The notes below the pieces were generated by a model. It was not told where the DNA came from and ran no database searches. It worked only from the letters and a program-made list of their open reading frames with translations. A stretch of DNA of 64,000 nt, taken from Diphasiastrum complanatum. Its lineage: Eukaryota > Streptophyta > Lycopodiopsida > Lycopodiales > Lycopodiaceae. Location: contig CM055104.1 of assembly GCA_029204225.1 (NCBI GenBank), positions 38,802,527 through 38,866,526 on the forward strand, in the 5' to 3' direction. The translations under genes were made by a program, and so were the position numbers. Of this stretch, positions 60,579 through 64,000 are shown piece by piece (position 1 is the first letter of the stretch; each line of letters opens with the position of its first letter).

Positions 60579-61260
60579 TGTTACAGCTTTTACTCCCTGT
60601 CCCGGTAGTTTATTTTTTTACTTATAGATGTACTTGTAAATACAGAGCTAGGTCACCGGCCTGTGGTGACCTTTATAACAGAAATGTAAATAAAGCTGTT
60701 AATTAAGTTTCTAAGCCTCATAGTCGCATGTTGCTTGGGTATAGGGTACTGGGTCATTAATTAGGAGTGGCTGGACTGACCTCCTAAAAAGTAGGAGAGT
60801 TGACTAGTCTACGTGACACATGTCATATGCTCACTAGGACACTTGGTCCGGTGAATAAGTGACACATGTCAAGGTTGACCGGTCAAACATGACACGTGTC
60901 ACATGCTCACTGGGACACTTGGTCCACTGGATGAGTGACACATGTCAGCCTACTCACTTGCCTATGTGTCAGGGTACTGCCAAGTGGCAAGTGTCGACAG
61001 TGCATGGAGTTGGCCATGTGTCGAGATTTAGGAAGGGTCACGGTTAAGGGGTGCTTGAGGATTGTGTATAAGTGAGCCTAGAGAGAGGCATTCCTCATCA
61101 TAATCTATGCAGCAAAGGCTGGGAGGAGACGACGGAGCCAGCTCCACTATGTTTGTATTTGATGCTATGTGCTTGCAAAGAATCAGAAAGGCTGGAAATT
61201 TGTGGCAATCAATGCATGTTTGGACGGCTGTCAGCTTGGAAGATCAGGGAGAGCCTGACA
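60579..61260 (+). repeat. Candidate 5' LTR of a Ty3/gypsy element
   Basis: Runs from TGTTACAGCTTTTAC to GAGCCTGACA, two bases before a primer-binding site. A TATA-like GTGTATAAGTGAG is at about 61055. GACACATGTCA-type palindromes recur at about 60820-60960. The left border is inferred from the TG only. Confidence 0.55.
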
Positions 61261-61262
61261 TT

Positions 61263-61278
61263 TGGTATCAGAGCAAGG
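61263..61278 (+). other. Primer-binding site, initiator tRNA-Met type
   Basis: TGGTATCAGAGCAAGG, the canonical plant site, two bases after the LTR end. Confidence 0.85.
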
Positions 61279-61745
61279 CTTACGTTCGGGAGAGAGGTGT
61301 AAAAATTTCAGCAACAGTGTAGGAGGACCATGAAGGGCAACCAATTTCGACGAATTTGGAAGCCAGAAACTAGGGCAGGTCCAGCGCTGAGGGACAGCTA
61401 GAAGATTGGCAATTTCTGAGCCGAAAACGGGCGTAAATAGGTCTAAAATTCTGCACAGGGGGCTGCAGATCCAGCGTTGACAGGTGGGAGTCCCGAAACG
61501 ACGATTTCAGGTCCAAATATCCTTCAAAATCGAAGAAACAGCTTGTGGCTGAGTGCACAAGGGTTTCAAAAGTGCTGGTTTTGACATTTTTGATGATTTT
61601 GAAAGCCGAAAAGTGTGTACGGTACGCTGTAGCAGCAGGGACAGACCTGATGTCATTTGTTGGAGGGGGTTTCGAGGATCAAAAACCCTTGTTTGCGGAT
61701 AATTTCGACCTCTAAGCAAGTGGACAGGTTTCTAACACTGTAAAT

Positions 61746-62735
61746 ATGGATCCGTTGGAGGGTTCTAGCACCGAGATACTGAGAATTGAGGAGGTGGCAG
61801 CCAAGGTTGATGCCATGGACATAGTGCTACAGCAAATTCTCGAACAACTGAAGTGTACCAAATCCCCACAGAAACCCGAGAGAGTCAGTGGAACGGCCGT
61901 TGAACCTGTGACAGTTGAGAAAGAAGTCGCACATCCATCGAAGACGCGGAAATTACCCACAATCAAGGATTTGAAACCGCCGAAATATATGGGAGCAGTT
62001 GCTATGCGGAATACTGATGCGGTAGAAAATTGGATACAAAAGTGGGAAAAGGCTTTTCAGATGTGTGGCATTGAGGATGATGATCAGAAGATTGCGGAGG
62101 CCACATATCGACTACAAGAGACTGCACAACGGTCGTGGCGCAAAATCAAGAAGGACAATCTGGTACCTGTTCAAGCATGTGTTTACAGAGAATTGGGTAC
62201 CATTGGATGAGAAAAACCAGGCGATGCAAGCATGGTCAAGTCTCAAACAAGGCAATGCGTCCGTACAAGCATATGCGGACAAATATATGGAGACACTGAT
62301 GCGGATACCTGAGGAGGTGCCGATGTTTTTACAGGTGTTTCAATTTGTGGAGGGCTTGCATGAAAGTCTTCGGCCTTTTGTAAGTAAGGAGCAGGCTCCA
62401 AGCCTCCACAGGGCTTTGCAGATGGCCCTATATTACGAAGATGGAAAAAAGGCCAAGGAGTCTGAGACACCTACTTCAGGAAGTTTAAAAGAAAGTTTAA
62501 AAGATGGAAGGGTCAATCCCCGCAAGAGCAAATTCAGAGTGCTGAAAAAAGTAAAGGTGCGGGCTTCTCAAAAGGCAAAGGGCGGTATGGGACGTCCAAT
62601 GCCCAAGCGGGCCAGCGCTTTTCTACGCTATCGCCGCAGGACCTGGAGCGGGCAAAGAAAGAGAACCTTTGCTTTGGCTGTCTAGGGCGGCATAGGTGGA
62701 AGGGGTGTCCTCACAATCCCTCACGGACCATCTAC
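61746..62735 (+). pseudogene. Ty3/gypsy gag with zinc knuckle, frameshifted
   Basis: ATG 61746 opens a frame with a helical N-terminus and LKPPKYMGAVAMRNTDAVEN, the usual gypsy gag entry. A frameshift at about 62160 moves into FTENWVPLDEKNQAMQAWSS and SVQAYADKYMETLM. A lysine-rich linker follows. The zinc knuckle CFGCLGRHRWKGC (CX2CX3HX4C) at about 62670-62710 is in yet another frame, that of the protease-RT ORF. Confidence 0.85.
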
Positions 62736-62738
62736 AGT

Positions 62739-64000
62739 TTGCAAGTTGAGGAGGCAGATCCTATGAAAATTGAGGAATTGGAGCAGGAAGAACCTCAAGG
62801 TGTTCCACGGTTGATGAACGTGTTCGTGATTCGGAAGGTGGACTCGGTTCCTTTACCACAGTTGCCGAGAGCAGCGCAACACGGGTATCAGTTTCCTTGC
62901 ACTTCTTTGATTGTTATGCGTGGACAGTTGTGTGGTAGAGATGGTTTGATTCTATTTGACATTGGGTCCTCACATAATGTCATTAACTCCGCTTTGATTA
63001 AACGGTTAAGAGTGAGCACACAACCATCCATTTACCAATACATAGTCGAAATGGTTGATGGAAAGGGTGCGGAAGTGTGGGATGCTAGGTTTGTGGGTAC
63101 GCCTCAAAGCTATACTGAAGAGTTAGATTTTGAGATTACCAGTTTGGCTCGCTTTGATGTGGTGCTTGGAATTTGTTGGCATGTGACTAAGAAACCCTAC
63201 ATTGCTTGGGATACTCATGTGTATGAGTTCCAGCACGATGGTAGGATTCACTCCCTGCGTGGAGAGCCTGATATGCCTCCAGGACCTTTGATCACGGCGA
63301 CGCAGCTACATAAGGTTCAGAGTAAGTACATGTATGTTTGCTTCTTGTATGATATGTCTGTATCTGCTAATGAGTCTGATGTATGTCAAGAACAAACTAA
63401 TCTTACTAAGAACCTAGATCGCCAAATTAGGGAGGAGTTTCTAGATGTGTTTACTAATGAACTTCCATCTATTTTACCCCCTAAGAGAAATGTGGAGCAT
63501 AGAATCGAGTTAATTTCTGGATCATCTCCTATTAATAGACCATCTTATAGAATGAGTCTAAAAGAGGAGGAAGAGGTCAGAAGCATGATTGAGGACTATC
63601 TTGCCAAGGGGCAAGTAAGACCTAGCTTCTCCCCCTTTGCCTCTCCGATCATTCTGGTAAAAAAGAAGGATGGGTCTTGGAGAATGTGTGGACTATTGAG
63701 GCTTGAACAACATTAATGTTAAGCATCGATATCCTATGCCACGTATAGATGATCTTTTGGATGCCCTCCATGGTGCTACAGTGTTTAGCAAAATTGACCT
63801 AAAGAGTGGTTACCACCAGCTGAGAGTTCAAGAAGAGGATGTGCATAAAACTGCCTTCCGGACTCGTTTTGGACACTATGAATTTTTAGCTATGCCCTTT
63901 GGATTGACTAACGCCCCTGCAACATTTATGATGTTAATGAAAGATGTGCTTAGATTGTTTATGGGCAAGTTTGTGGTTAATCTTGTTGATGACATACTTG
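62739..64000 (+). pseudogene. Ty3/gypsy protease and reverse transcriptase, runs off the right edge
   Basis: The protease has LILFDIGSSHNVINS (DIG in place of DSG or DTG). The linker contains FLDVFTNELPSILPP, and RT begins INRPSYRMSLKEEEEV then SPIILVKKKDGSWRMC. At about 63690 a two-base loss shifts the frame, and a TGA stands where CGA is expected before [20 protein letters not shown]. The rest reads [25 protein letters not shown] and VDDIL, with the residue before VDD mutated from the usual Tyr. The polyprotein continues beyond the window. It is inactive as it stands. Confidence 0.88.

Noticed and set aside
60579-64000. Upstream U-box exons of the cyclophilin gene within the window
   Set aside because: The stretch is occupied by a plus-strand gypsy element, and no minus-strand exon with the expected wording was seen.

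Overview
The window is nuclear DNA of a land plant with a large, repeat-swollen genome. The evidence is GT-AG introns, a CYP65/PUB49-type cyclophilin gene, Ty1/copia and Ty3/gypsy LTR elements primed by initiator-tRNA-Met-type sites (TGGTATCAGAG), and introns of up to about 15 kb filled with nested transposons. The LINE is worded unlike the usual seed-plant L1 and RTE elements. Together with the giant introns this makes a fern or other seed-free vascular plant my first guess and a gymnosperm the second, but the sequence does not prove either.

Host genes: (1) 1059-6186, plus strand, the last four exons of a coiled-coil protein I cannot name, with a conserved-looking C-terminal tail. (2) 37364-60172, minus strand, the last four exons of a U-box cyclophilin (CYP65/PUB49/PPIL2 family). 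These exons are in phase and are separated by introns of 162, 6,825 and 14,946 bp. Everything between 37.9 and 59.9 kb is therefore intron. (3) 11345-11856, minus strand, a frameshifted histone H3-fold reading frame with several CENH3-like residues.

Repeat layout, left to right: two small terminal-inverted-repeat elements in the last intron of gene 1; a copia gag fragment joined to a gypsy fragment (8.0-10.2 kb); a 360-bp tandem duplication; copia and gypsy scraps; a head-to-tail pair of gypsy-type units carrying an unknown ORF (15.6-23.0 kb); a copia element with a perfect solo LTR inserted in it (23.0-28.6 kb); a non-coding, LARD-like LTR element with a partial tandem repeat (28.6-34.9 kb); simple repeats and a GTTCC-rich element (34.9-36.5 kb); a degraded copia in CYP65 intron (39.4-43.4 kb); a nest in the 15-kb intron, where copia was hit by gypsy and the gypsy LTR was then hit by a TIR-bounded segment carrying a LINE (47.4-58.5 kb); and a gypsy element running off the right edge (60.6-64 kb).

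None of the mobile elements looks intact. They carry nonsense codons, frameshifts or deletions. Many of the nonsense codons are TAG or TGA in places where CAG or CGA is expected, which fits decay of methylated cytosines. The observations most worth following are the H3-fold ORF, the 584-codon unknown retrotransposon ORF, and the LINE with inverted termini and a C-terminal PCNA-box-like motif.
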